In this document: piece after piece, positions 13,191 through 25,400 of the stretch
Numbering within the stretch: the stretch's first letter is position 1
Layout: every line of letters starts with the position of its first letter
Assembly (NCBI RefSeq): GCF_030253575.1
Contig: NC_080560.1
Location: 40,781,001-40,845,000 of the forward strand
DNA: 64,000 nt
Direction of reading: 5' to 3'
From: Rhododendron vialii
Taxonomy: Eukaryota > Streptophyta > Magnoliopsida > Ericales > Ericaceae
Made by a program: the position numbers and the translations under genes
The notes under the pieces: model-generated
What the model was told of the DNA's origin: nothing
The model's input: the letters and a program-made list of their open reading frames with translations, nothing else
Database searches by the model: none

Positions 13191-13560
13191 GGGGGTGTTC
13201 TATCAAGATTTTAAAAAAAGTCTTATTTTGTCCTTATTTGAATTTTTTTCGCGTTTGTTTGTTTTGCGTCAAATTTTTTGACTTTCTAATTTGTCTCAAC
13301 GAGACAAATCGGAAAAGTAAAAAAAAAAAAATTACTTTACCTAAATATTTTGAACAAGGACCACTTTTAAGTATAAAAAATTGATTTTTTTACCATAAGG
13401 TGGTCATTGTTCAAAATATTTGGGTAAAAATAAAAAAAATACTTTTCTGATTAATTAAAAAGTCAAAAAATTGGTGCAAAACGAACAAACGCAAAAAAAA
13501 ATTAAATAAAAACAAAACCAAAAAAAATGAAAAAATTTGTTAGGCGAACGGGCCGGGTCT
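13191..13560. mobile_element. Foldback MITE, family of 13191/14886/51714
   Basis: Long inverted arms contain AAATATTTTGAACAAGGACCAC on the left and its inverse on the right, with TTCGCGTTTGTTTGTTTTG near the outer end and CAAAACGAACAAACGC as its mirror. The tandem duplication carries a second copy at 14886-15240, and a more diverged relative lies at about 51714-51965. Noncoding. Confidence 0.65.
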
Positions 13561-13643
13561 TACCACTCCAGATATCTGGGTGGGACAATCTTCTGCTACA
13601 GTGAGTTGATGGAGTACTTTTCGGAGCCATGACTAATTTCATA

Positions 13644-14036
13644 AGAGAGCTGCTACACACACAGCAGTCTGTGCACAGATTGTGCACAGATTTTTTTGTG
13701 GGGCCCACCACGGGTCCCACACAAATCATCCGAGCCGTTCATTAAATGTAAAACAGTTTTTCAAAGGTCCCTGTAAAAAATAGGCTCAATCCAATACCTA
13801 TAGGTGCTTCATCCAACCATCTAACTTTTCATTCAGATTTTCGGTTAATGAAAAGTTATGTGGTTGGATCGAGCATTTATAGGTATCGGATTGAGCTTAT
13901 TTTTTATGGGGTCCCTTGAAAAAGTGTTTTACATTTAATGAACGGCTCGGATGATTCGTGTGGGACCCGTGGTGGGCCCCACAATAAAATCTGTGCACAA
14001 TCTGTGCACAAAGTGTATGTGTGTGTAGACTTTCTG
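13644..14036. mobile_element. Foldback MITE present only in the first duplicate copy
   Basis: The arms are near-perfect inverted repeats through GTGGGGCCCACCACGGGTCC and ATTAAATGTAAAACA. The flanks atttcata at 13636-13643 and 14037-14044 are an 8-base target-site duplication. The second duplicate (about 15316-15330) reads ACTAAATTTCATGATGAGAG uninterrupted, which is the empty site. An 8-base duplication points to hAT, but the termini are not diagnostic. Confidence 0.8.
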
Positions 14037-14637
14037 ATTTCATAATGAGAGTCCTTCTGTGGACACCGGCGGGTTCTGCACATAAGGTGCACAGATCGGC
14101 AAGTGGAGACCATTTCGGATACTGTACAGATGATTCGAGTTGTTCAATAATTTTAAAATAATTTTTTGAATGGCCTCACGAAAGTAAGCTCAATACGGTA
14201 TATATGTGCAAGTGCTAAAGGTCACAGAAACAGATGGTTATCAAATTGAATTTTTCTTGTCATAATCAACAACTCTGTGGGCTATTTAAGGTTTTATAAA
14301 ACAATTTTAAAACATAAAATTTAAACATAACTATTTTCATAGCCGTTCGACGCATGTACATACATCCAACGGTTTTTCGGACATGCGTCCTAATTACATT
14401 AATATGTTTCCAGACTTTTTGGGCAAATATATATTGAGTAGCATTCAATAGAAACTATTGAATGTACGGTCGAATTACGTTCAAAAGTCGAGGTATATGT
14501 AAACTGACTCGCTTGAATTATAAGGAATATTTTTAGGTTAATGGGTCACTGTCATGGTAGTCTACTAGTGCGTAATCGCTTACATCTCCCTCCCAAATAA
14601 AAAAGAAGAGAACATATAGCACCATGCATGCACACTA

Positions 14638-14879
14638 GGCCCCGTTTCAGAAACCTTCTTAAAAAATAATTAAGCAGTTTATTTCACATTTTCAAACTCA
14701 AAAATAATGTAAATGAAAAATAAATTTTTAATTTTTTTGCATCGTATAAAAGATCTCAATGAGATCTTTCAAACAAGATCCATAGTGCATATTTTTAGAT
14801 TTAAATAAACTCCTCATTTTTTAGCTTGAAATTACCTTCTTAAAAAATAAGTGATTTTTTTGAGTTCTGGAACGGGGCC
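14638..14879. mobile_element. Foldback MITE present only in the second duplicate copy
   Basis: Inverted termini are GGCCCCGTTTCAGAA and TTCTGGAACGGGGCC, with TA on both sides (14636-14637 and 14880-14881). The first duplicate is uninterrupted at the matching point (ACGCCAATGCTTACTT near 13177). The interior contains AAAGATCTCAATGAGATC, which is shared with the element ending near 38533. Confidence 0.8.
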
Positions 14880-15489
14880 TAATGCTTACTTGGTGTTCCA
14901 TCAAGACTTTTAGGAAAAGTTTGGTTTTGTGCTTATTTGAATTTTTTTCGTATTTGTTCGTTTTGCTTCAAAAAATTTTGACTTTCTAATTTGTCTCAAC
15001 GAGACGAATCGGAAAAGTAAAAGAAATTTACTTTTACTCAAATATTTTGAACAAGGACCACTTTTAAGTAAAAAAAAGTTTTAAAAAAAATCAAAAAATC
15101 TATTTTTTTTTACTTAAAAGTGGTCATTGTTCAAAATATTTGGGCAAAAGTAAAAAAAAATTGACTCAAAACGAACAAATACGAAAACAAAATTAAATAA
15201 GAACAAAACCCAAAAAAAAAAAAAATTGTTAGTGGAACGGGTCTTACCACTCCAGATATCTGGGTGTGATAATCTTTTGCTACAGTGAGTTGATGGAGTA
15301 CTTTTTGGACCCATGACTAAATTTCATGATGAGAGTCCTTCTTTGAACACCAGCGGGTTCTGCACATAGCGGCACATGGAGCCCATTTCGGATCCTGTAC
15401 AGTTGATTCGAGCCGTTCAATAATTTTAAAATAATTTTTCGAATGGCCTCACGAAAGTAAGCTCAATACGGTATATACGTGTAAGTGCT

Positions 15490-18400
15490 TCATCCAAATT
15501 TTCATTTTTTTTTTACAATTGCGTTCAAAGTTGTGTCCTTAATGGTGTTTAATGATCTCTTACACGATTCTTGACATGGATGTTTGCTTCTACACGAACT
15601 CAGCTTTGTACTCAACACGCGACAAATATTTTGCCTTTACATTTCAAAATCGAATTCCACAAAGGACGTCGATTATTCCAAATCCTGGTCCCACTCGAAC
15701 TTAGCGTGATAGTTAACTTTAGAACCTGGTATTAGTCGAAACGTGCATAAAATCAGCCCAAATACTCAATAGTAGTAAAAAGAAAGAAAGAAGAGAGAGA
15801 GAGAGAACAATATTAGTACAGTGGAATCTTCCTTTTGATAAGGAAAAAGACTCAACACCAGGGACCTACCTCCCACCATTTTCCTTTTTTGAAGCAAAGC
15901 ACCGGCAGTGCTGCACCACCGTGGTTTGCCACTCCTGGCCTTCATTGTCGTACGGAAAAACTAGTCAACTAACTACAGTATACTCCTATGAATTCTCTCG
16001 GGATGTGTTCCTCCTCATACTTCATCCCCCTTACCGTCAATTGTTCCGCACATCTCGTGCCTATAACACTGTAACCCAAACCGTTCATCTTACGGAACAT
16101 GCAAAAAGTCACACATCTACGAAAATAGTAGTACTGCTCGGATATCAACGGATAGGTGAATAAGCTGCATTTTGTTATGTAAATTGTACGGCTCAACTTC
16201 GGAATACATTTACCATTCATTTTGCAAACGCATGCAGCATGTTTACATGTCTATCGATATCTAATTAAGCTATTTTTTTTTCCCAATCACACGGGTTTAT
16301 AGCATGCTTTACGAGGTGAACAGTTCTGATTATTATCTTTAAGCCTGAAATGCGGGTAAAAAAATAGGGGTAGGAAGGGATGGAGTGCGGAAAGTAACTC
16401 GTCCGGTATTCTCTCTCCTGGCCGACCCATTTGAAAACTTCGATTAATGAGTGTGTCAACTTCTGATCGAGCATGGTGGAGTATTTTTTGTTGAAAAAAA
16501 CAACTCAAGCATGGTGTACGGATGTTTCGATTTCTTTTTGGATCTGGGGAGCACTCTTTAACCACCCGACATGCACGACTGCTTTTTTTTTTTTTTTTTG
16601 GCCCCCTAACGACTAAAGAGAATACTGTGCTTGCAAAATTCGTACGTGAATCTTATGCAATTATGATGTAAGCCGGGATGCCGAGCAGCTCTCTGTCGAG
16701 CAGCGGTGTTATAAAAATCGATCGGATCGAAAAAACTGACCGATCGGTTCGGTTTTCGGTCGGGGGATGGCGGAATTTTTCAAGACGGAACCGAACTGAA
16801 ATCGGTTCGATCTCGGTTTCCTAAAATTCGAGCTGTCGATTGCCGAGATGAGCGGCCGCTCTGCACCGTTGTACAAGCTGCTTTGGTTTATCTTTTTCGG
16901 TGTAGAAAACATTAACGTAGTAGTAATAAATAAGAATATTAATTTTTTTTTGGGTTAAATAGAAAATAGAAATAGATTGCGAAAAACAAAGGTACGGGGA
17001 TAAGCTATACATACCCCTCTTCTCCTCAAACATTCGAGACTTCAATACAATTAGGAATAAGCAGATAAGTGGAACTGTACGATACCACTACTTACAATTA
17101 GGCTGATAAAATTTTGAGTTCTAATGGATTAATACTAAATGAACGCGTCAACTTCTATGAACTTCCTCTACGTTAAAGCTATGTATATAGTACATTTTCT
17201 TTGATATATCTCATGGAGTTTGGGTCAGGTTATACGTTTCTCGAGTAAATTATGATGACATATTTGACCCGACTCATTTCTTGCAAATCATCCGATGGAT
17301 ATTTTATGTGTTACATACATTTTTTGATGTATTTTTCTTCTAATATGGTTATTGAGAACATTATGTAGTTGTTGCACATCCTATGGTCGATGATTGAGTG
17401 GCTCAAGTCATCACAATGATCGTGCCATGCACCCTCCTAATGACGCGCGTCCAGCGATGACTTCTTTTAAATTGGTACTTCCGCTATTGATAGACGTCGC
17501 AAGAGTTTTAGGATGACTCCATCGCTTTTGAACGCACGCAAGTGTTGTCGTTTTTTATTTCTCATAAATAAATCTTGAATGATCGTAAATATGAGAATGA
17601 TTGGAATTTTCATTATTACGAAGTAAATGAACGTAAAAGGCTATCTTTCCAATTAATTTTTTCCGTTTCTACCCTTATGCTCCAAAAAACAGTAAAAACA
17701 CACCCTAAATTGTCAGCCACCCTTTTAGGCCCATGGGATGGTTCTGATTCAGAATTAGGCTTCTCCGAGAAGTTTGGTCGGGGCCTGCAGTATCAGCCCA
17801 AATAAGATCGAACCAGTAAATTGGGCTTCTTTGGCCCATTTATTTATACAGGCCTAATTTCGCCTCTCACGATCTTCAATTTTTAAGGCTTTTCTAATTG
17901 GTGTCTCCAAATCCCCAACCATTCTAACATTTTGGAAACATATATATGCAATCAAACATGTTTTTTTATTTTTTTTTTAAGGAAAAAATAGAACGAACCA
18001 GCGTCGTGCGAGCCAGCGCAAATGATTTATGATTTCGAGTAACATCCGTGTTCGATCAGGGTTCAAAAAAAATACTTTAAACATTTTTTAAACGTAAAAT
18101 TTAGGAATTAGGTTCTTTTTTAAGTTTTTTAAGGTATTAGTTCGAAATGTCTTAAGCGCGATCAACTCATTTGAAATATATTATCTACAAAGTTCTGCTC
18201 CGACTTTTATTAGCCCCCACAAGTGAGCGGCGAGTGAGATCGAATCCTAAGACGAGATCCGTGTGAATTAATCCGGACGCTTGAGATTTAAAAAAAATAA
18301 AAAATACTATGGCACACCATGTGTGAACACTCGAGCAGTCGCACGAACGTATAACTCACACCCAAGTCCCCATCCCTGAAAATGCCCAGACTCATTCGTT
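15490..18400. other. Intergenic DNA; no gene seen
   Basis: No supported coding frame. Around 16715-16825 the sequence is rich in CGGTTCGGTTTTCGG-like words, typical of the ends of plant hAT-like non-autonomous repeats, but clear boundaries were not found. A poly-T run is at 16584-16600. Confidence 0.45.
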
Positions 18401-21400
18401 AGCTCCCGTCGCCTGTCACCTCTCTCTCTCTCTCTAGGAGAAAAGAGGAGAGGCTTTTAAATTTTAGATAGAGATATCACACCTCTCTCTCTCTCTCTCT
18501 AGGGTTCTCAATTTCCCCATTGCCGTACCAAGCTAATCGAACGTCCAGCCGAGATCGTCGACGCTAGATTGGCTCCAAAATTTATTGAATTTTGATGCGT
18601 TTTTGCTCAATTGCGTTCGCGTTGGCTGGCTTCCACGAGGTGGAGATCGAGGTGATGTATGCATGAAAGTTATTTTTGGATAAAAACACGGAATTCGATT
18701 GTAATTTTGAATGTATCTATTTATTTGATCAACTATGAAGCAATTATACCTTAGGCTATGTTTTGATTAGAGCTTATAGACGAACCAAATTGCCGTGCTT
18801 TCTTGGCAAAAGTCCGTTTGTGAGGGGTTTGTTGTATAACAAACCAAGGTTGAACATTTTTTTCAATCTGGTTAAGCTTTCGAACCAAGCTTGTACAGTG
18901 GTAGTGCTTGGCTTGTTCGGCTTATAATGTTTAAAAACTTCAAACTACTCAAGATTGGTTCGTGATTGGCTCCATTAAATATCGTTTAAGATTGCTTCGT
19001 CTCATAAACGAGCCAAGCCTGAAAATGTTTTTAAAAATTGACAAGTTTTCAAACCAAGCTTGAACTGTCAAATGCTCGGCTTTTTTGTTTCGTTTATGAG
19101 CCCCAGTTTTGATGCCGGTAGTGTCGATGTTATTACTAGGAATCGAATGCTCAATAATCTAATGCTAATCTCATTCAGAATTTTGAATGTTTGGATCAAT
19201 TAGGGAATCTTATCCATGAGTCCTGTTTTCTTTTTCTTTTTTCTTTTGTTGTGGGAAATTTTCTGTCCTTAATCATTTGGCTGTTTGTTTTCTTTCTTTA
19301 GGGGTTGAGCGCTGAATCTAAGACTACCATGGGTGAGGGTTAGATTAGGTGCTCTGGTAAAGGGCGGATGATATCACCGTCATGATCATTGGCCTTGTTC
19401 GTTTTTGGGTTTTGGATTTTGGATTCTAATCATTATCCTATTTCTCTCCAATTATTATTCTCATTTTTCTCTCTATCTCTCTCCAATTATTACCCCTATT
19501 TTCAATCATTACTCTATTTCTCTCTACACTCATTATCTACAAATCCAATCCAAAATCCCAAAACGAATGGGGTTATTTATTAGCTGAGACTCTGAGTTGC
19601 TTTTTTCGTGTGTCTGTGTGCTCAAAATTGAGGGTTATGGTCTTTACTTGCTATATTGCCTTGCATTTGTTTAAGATAATATTGTTCGAGTCAAGAGCGG
19701 AAGGATGTTGACTTGGCATTTTGGTCCAACTGATCCTTTACGCCTATACCCACATTATTGACAAAATGCAACAAAAATTTCTGGGGTGAATGATAAGAAA
19801 AAGGAAAGAACCCAATGAGATTCTATTTAATTTTTATGATTGCAGTAAAGTTGGGGCTAAATCTTCGAATCGACAATTAGGCCAAGGAAACATGTTTAGT
19901 TTTAGGACTTGATCTCTATATTGACCATGGTATTCTGCCTTGAGAAATAATTGTTAAACCTGGTATATATGAAGTCAGGACTAGTTTGATGAACCCTTCC
20001 ATCATTATGTGTTGGCTTTGAATGTTCATCTTTATTTGGGTAACTGCGCTACAAATTATCTATTGCCTTAGAAGGAATTTGAACCATTGAACTAAAAATT
20101 ATATCCAAATGCAGGTGGAGTTTACTCAACTTAGCTGTACCAAGTGTAATCTTGGAAAGGCATATACACAGTATTCGAACCCACAGAGACAATTTATGAG
20201 ATCTCCGGTAACTAACACTTTTTGTGGGTGCTGAAATATTTGACGTAACATGATTGTTTGTTGGAAAATGACACTCTCGAAAGAATCGCAGATGTAGACA
20301 TTAATGCGACCTCATATTTACAGCAGAGTGTATAGGTGAGCCGTAAACCTATGCCATTTTCTGAAGTTGAATCTCATTTCTTCTGTTTTCGTTCCGATGC
20401 ATCAAAGTTAGCACTTTGTATTCTTGTACATTAAAAACATTTGCATTAAGGTTGTCTTTACATACAATAGAAGCAATAGAAACCGAAATGTTTTTGCATA
20501 AGAGTACCGCATGTATTCAGGTCTAACTACTGCATTGCTTAAATCCATTTATGTGCAATAGTTCCTCACATCTTGGTATAGAAGGTTGGCAGCCTTCCCA
20601 CATTTTGTGGAGAGGCGGGTTCCAGGGGCTCGAACCCACACCATCCTTCTTCATTCCATTGTTTTAATGCCGTTTTTGTCGTACTGTAGTATATTTCTTT
20701 ATGTGTGCTACAAAAAAGAATTGGATTTGGTTTCTGTGAGCTGATATTTGCTCTTAACCAAAAGATGTACAGGTTATCGTAGTCCTAATGGTATGTTCAC
20801 TTGGAAGTGGGAGAATGGCCGTCATGGCAAGGCTTCTGGCGGCAGGAAGCTTTTCGCAAACTATTGCAGGTAGGAGACTTTTTGATAGTTCTTATATATT
20901 TCAGTATTTGGGGGGTTTGTATAATGCTTCAGAATCATGGAGTTTGACTCTGGACATTCACAAGAAATAGAAGAATGAAACGTGAAAAGGGTAAATGCGT
21001 TGTGTGACTCGTATTATACCATTATAGGGGAGTGGTAATAGATGTCAGTGAATGTGTAGGTGAGGCGTATCTTGCTTTAGGATTAGCCAGTGAGGAACAA
21101 AAGTAAAAGAAAAGGATTAGTGGTGTTCTTTCGAAATGTTCAGCGGTGGAACCATAAATATTAAATTCAGGAGGGGAAAAATATAGCTAGAAACAAAAGA
21201 CCTTAATTTAACATGAGCCAAGTATCTTATGGTGGTTTAGTGTGCATGACAAGAAATGATGGTGGAGCGGCAATGGTGGTAAAGATTGATCAAAGAGAAG
21301 TTGGGATCTTTTTTATCTACATAATTTCAAAAGGCTAATTGTGGGGATTTAGTTAAAAAGTTAGAAAAGGGATATACGGAAGAAGTTAGATTGAACAATT

Positions 21401-21903
21401 CAAGATGCATATCGTAATTATTGGCAGAGGTATAATATAATAAAACTTGAGGGGGGCACCTGCCCATCTTGGTCCTTAATTATCCGCTGCTGCATGTGAC
21501 TTGTGCTTCACTGGCTTCACAACAGAAGGCAACTCACAAACAAAAACCTGCTTTTGGGTTGATTTCAGTGCAATAGATGTTTTCTGGTATGTTTAGTGCT
21601 TGAGAACATACCCCTAAACAATTTGGACATGCACCTAGATGTTTACATTTGCCGTCAAAACATGTAAAACTTCTGATTTATCAATGGGCAAAAAAAAAAA
21701 AATTTAGTACTTCATCTCTTTCATAAAATGGTTGCAAGATCACTATGGTGGTGTAACCTGTGTTGGGATTTAACTTTCATTGTAGACATTCTTATTTTAA
21801 CTTTGTCTCTTGACTTTGACTTGATTCCCTCCAATACCTAGTGTGAAGGGGTAATCCTATAAGAAGATTGGTGATATAGGAAGTGTTGTAATTACTGAGG
21901 AAA
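18401..21903 (+). other. Probable 5' leader region of the zinc-finger gene, with introns
   Basis: A CT-rich leader-like segment at about 18418-18660 ends in a good donor (GAG|GTGATG near 18652). Possible internal exons are 20115-20207 (CxxC-containing open frame, donor CCG|GTAACT) and 20773-20869 (donor CAG|GTAGG). Their reading phases do not join into one frame with each other, so I treat them as untranslated or uncertain. A MITE relative lies at 19391-19576, and a SINE-like box B (GGGTTCGAGCCC on the minus strand) is near 20620-20640. Confidence 0.35.
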
Positions 21904-22389
21904 ATGTCTTGGTTATGCGAATTCTTTAATAACATCATCCACTCCCCCCCTTCTCCTTCACCAGAGGAAGTTGGCTTCCAGAAGTTACCTACTCAATACA
22001 TCCAAACAGAATTACGTGAGGCAGATGAAGCAAATTTGCTTGATGAAGAAGGTGAGCCTTTTCTTTTTGTGTTTCAGATGCCAATTGCGTATGCTTTCCT
22101 TTTGTGATTCAACTATGGACCCCTTCATTCATAATGTATAGTCAATCTTTCATTATACCTGATATGAAGTCCCAGTGCATGGTACTATGGTAGGAAACTC
22201 TTGTTAGCTGCTTCTTTTTTTAATTTAAATAATGACATTGGATACATCAGCAATGACAGGAGTCTGGTATCTCTCTCTCTCTCTCTCTCCCTATACACAC
22301 CCACACACACACACATATGTGTATATGTGTATATATATTTGCAAATAGGATCTATATAGTGTATGTGTATGTGTGCCTGTGTATGTGTG

Positions 22390-22426
<37 letters not shown>

Positions 22427-25400
22427 TGAATAGCTACGAAAAGCGTGGTTGCTGTTGTGTCATTCTGGTTGCTTTTGTGTCATTCTGATCTTACCTTTGT
22501 TTCATACTTGTCCTCTTATAATAGCTATGAAAAGCATCGTTGCTGTTGTGTCATTCTGGTTGCTGTTCTGTCATTCTGATCTTACCTTTATTTCATACTC
22601 GTCTTGTAAAAACTCATGTCAGAGAGTGTAATTCTAAGTTAATTTCTAACGTTATGACCCTATAATATGGGTAATAACCTAACACAATTTATGTTTGGCG
22701 AAGTTTCCGGCTGGTAACACTAGATAATGAGTAGAATAACTAGTAAAAGAGACAGCTTGAACAAAGAGGATAACTCTACCAATCAGTTCGTGATATATCG
22801 CAAGAGTGCGAAGAATGATATGGAGAAAGCCCTAATATTGGCAAGTGGAGTGGTAGCCCAGTGTAGGCACTAGGCACCATGCACTCCCATGCACTTGACT
22901 AGGATTCAAACCTCCCTAACTTCAACTAACATCACTGACTTTTGCCGAGACAAAAAAAAGCCCCTAATAATGGTTAAGAGCACTATTTGTCTGTGTACGA
23001 ATATTGCTGCTATGGTCCAGCGTGATACTCAAGATCAACTATTGCCAGGCTCCTCTAGGATAAATCGGTGATCATTCCTTGCTACTAGAGGGTTTAGGTT
23101 TGTAGTTTGTGCATGTGTCTTGTAGCTTGCTTAAGGGTAGTAGATGACCAAAGTACTACAAGGCAGAACTCATTTCTTGGGATATTGCTTTTGGTGGATG
23201 CAAGGGATATGTACAGCTGTGAATTGTTTATGCAATCTTAAATTTTGCTTGCTTTTGAAGTGGACGGTTCTATAGACTTCTTGATGTTTTGCTTACTTTT
23301 GAATTGTGTTGCAGAGATGCATGTTTTTGATTTGAAGCCTATGACAGATCCTTTGCACTTGGTAAGGTTTAGAAGATCTCTTTTTTTCGTTAGGCTTTTG
23401 CATAGGTGTATTTTACTGCCTTAAGTTATTGTGGTAATGGAAACTGTCCTGTTAGGACCTTTTCCCATCATGTATGTGTCCACTTTACTTGCTCCGTGAA
23501 GTAGCTTTGTGAAGAAGAAAACATCTATTATCCTATTGAAGACTGGGCTATAAACTGGGTCAAATCAAACCTGAACAGCTTTTTCTTATTAATTAATGTT
23601 AAAGCATCGAACTCAAAACCAATTGGCAATGAGTGAGAGGCCGTGACGAGGACAACAAAACATGGTGAATTGCTAGATGAGGGTATTTTGGTAGTTGCAG
23701 AGACTCTAAACAAGAGCTGCATATTTCGTACGAGGAGTGGTAGATCAAGGGTCATCCATGGTAGTTTAGTAGTTAAAGGGTCATCATGGATTTAGTGCTT
23801 GTATTAGTATTCATCTAGATGCATTAATCACAAGGTTCAAAGTTCAATGTATTAGTTCTTTGCATCTAATTGTTAGTACTTAGTAGGTTCAATGTATACA
23901 TTTATATCTAGGTTCATTCATTATCTTGTTAAATGTGTTCATTGATTAGGTTCACGTCATTTAGACTTCTAGGACTTCGAAAGGCCATTGTTTAGCCTAT
24001 AAGTATAGATGTAATCTTTCTTTTCAACACAGTTGATTAATGAATTGAGTTTACAAGGCTTAGGCCATTGTGATTGGGGTTTGGGCCGCGGTCCTTCCTT
24101 GTAGAAACCGCCTGACCCTTGCAAGGATGAATCACCTCTATCTCTCTCTTCTTCTCATTACTTCCTCTCTCTTTTTTTTGCGCACGTATCCAAAAGTAAT
24201 ATTCTTATTTCCCCACCCAAAACCACCACGATTCCTATTGTAGGTGCCAATACTCTAAGTGTCCTAAAACCGTCCTACATCATGCTGTCTAGACTCATAT
24301 GCTAGTTTTGAAGGAGATAATTAACTGATGTCAGACAAGCTCCAACACTCCCCCGCACGTGCGACCCCTGACTTGCATGTGGAGAGGTAAACAAACGATC
24401 CATAACACTTGGATCACAATAAACAACGGTTCACTTATGGCACAAACAAGGGGGAACAAATTCTCCGAAACCCTTGCTTTGATACCATGTTAAAGTATCC
24501 AACTCAAAACCAATTGGCAATGAGTAACCAATTGGCAATGAGTGGAGAGGCCACCCCAGGCACATATAGTAGTTTTGGAGGAGACAATTAACCGATGTGG
24601 GACAACTCCAACTGTTAAATCTCATTACACCAGGGCCGCCATGGATTTTTTATGCCGATAAGTGGATAAAGTATAGTCATAACAAAGTGGATATTTGCTG
24701 AAGCCTTTGAGGCAGATTTAGGCTTTCGTCTGTTGACACCCTGTCATTTAAATTTTATAGGACCTGGAACAGACACTGATTTTATACGTGGATCCTTTAT
24801 TGTCATAAAAAATGGATGTTTGCTGAAGCTTTCATGACAGATTTATGGTTTCTTATATCTTTTCTGTAAACTCTAAAATGCCATGCAATTTGGTAAAATG
24901 CAGAAATGGATAGCTTTCACTGATGGCAATATAGCGAATAGAAAAGATGACTCTCATTTTGCACCTGGATTACTTCTTTCTGTTTTTCTTCTAATATATT
25001 CATGCTTTAGCTGCAAAGGATGCCTTCACCCTAGGGGAAAATCAGCAAATGTACTAAAGCTATTGGAATATAGTATTTTCTTTTAGCTATTATCTCTAGG
25101 ATATCTCTTAAGTTGAAAATTATCCTTGAATTGTGGTAAACTTTTCTTTTTCTTAATTTTGTTTTGAAGGTATGTTGCAATGCTTGCAAGAAGCCAATCA
25201 AGGAGAGCCAATATGCAGCTCATGCAGGTTCAAGGCTTTTTCCCCATCGTTATCATTCTAGTGAGAGTATGAAAATTTGTTTGAAATTCTTGGGAGTTGA
25301 AAATGAAAATTCAGTTGACTTTAGCCTTGCAGTTATACTAACCTGTATATTATTCTTGCTTACTGGTACAGTGGTACTCTTTTCTCTAAAATATTTGAAG

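Larger units (their letters stand above)
12743..15489. repeat. Direct tandem duplication (copies 12743-14214 and 14215-15489)
   Basis: The two copies start with GGTCACANGGAAACAGATGG-like sequence and end with GGCCTCACGAAAGTAAGCTC plus a short tail, and they are colinear throughout at high identity. Each contains one copy of a Tourist/foldback-like MITE (about 13191-13560 and 14886-15240). Copy 1 alone has an insertion at 13644-14036, and copy 2 alone has one at 14638-14879. Neither copy has a credible coding frame. Confidence 0.85.
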
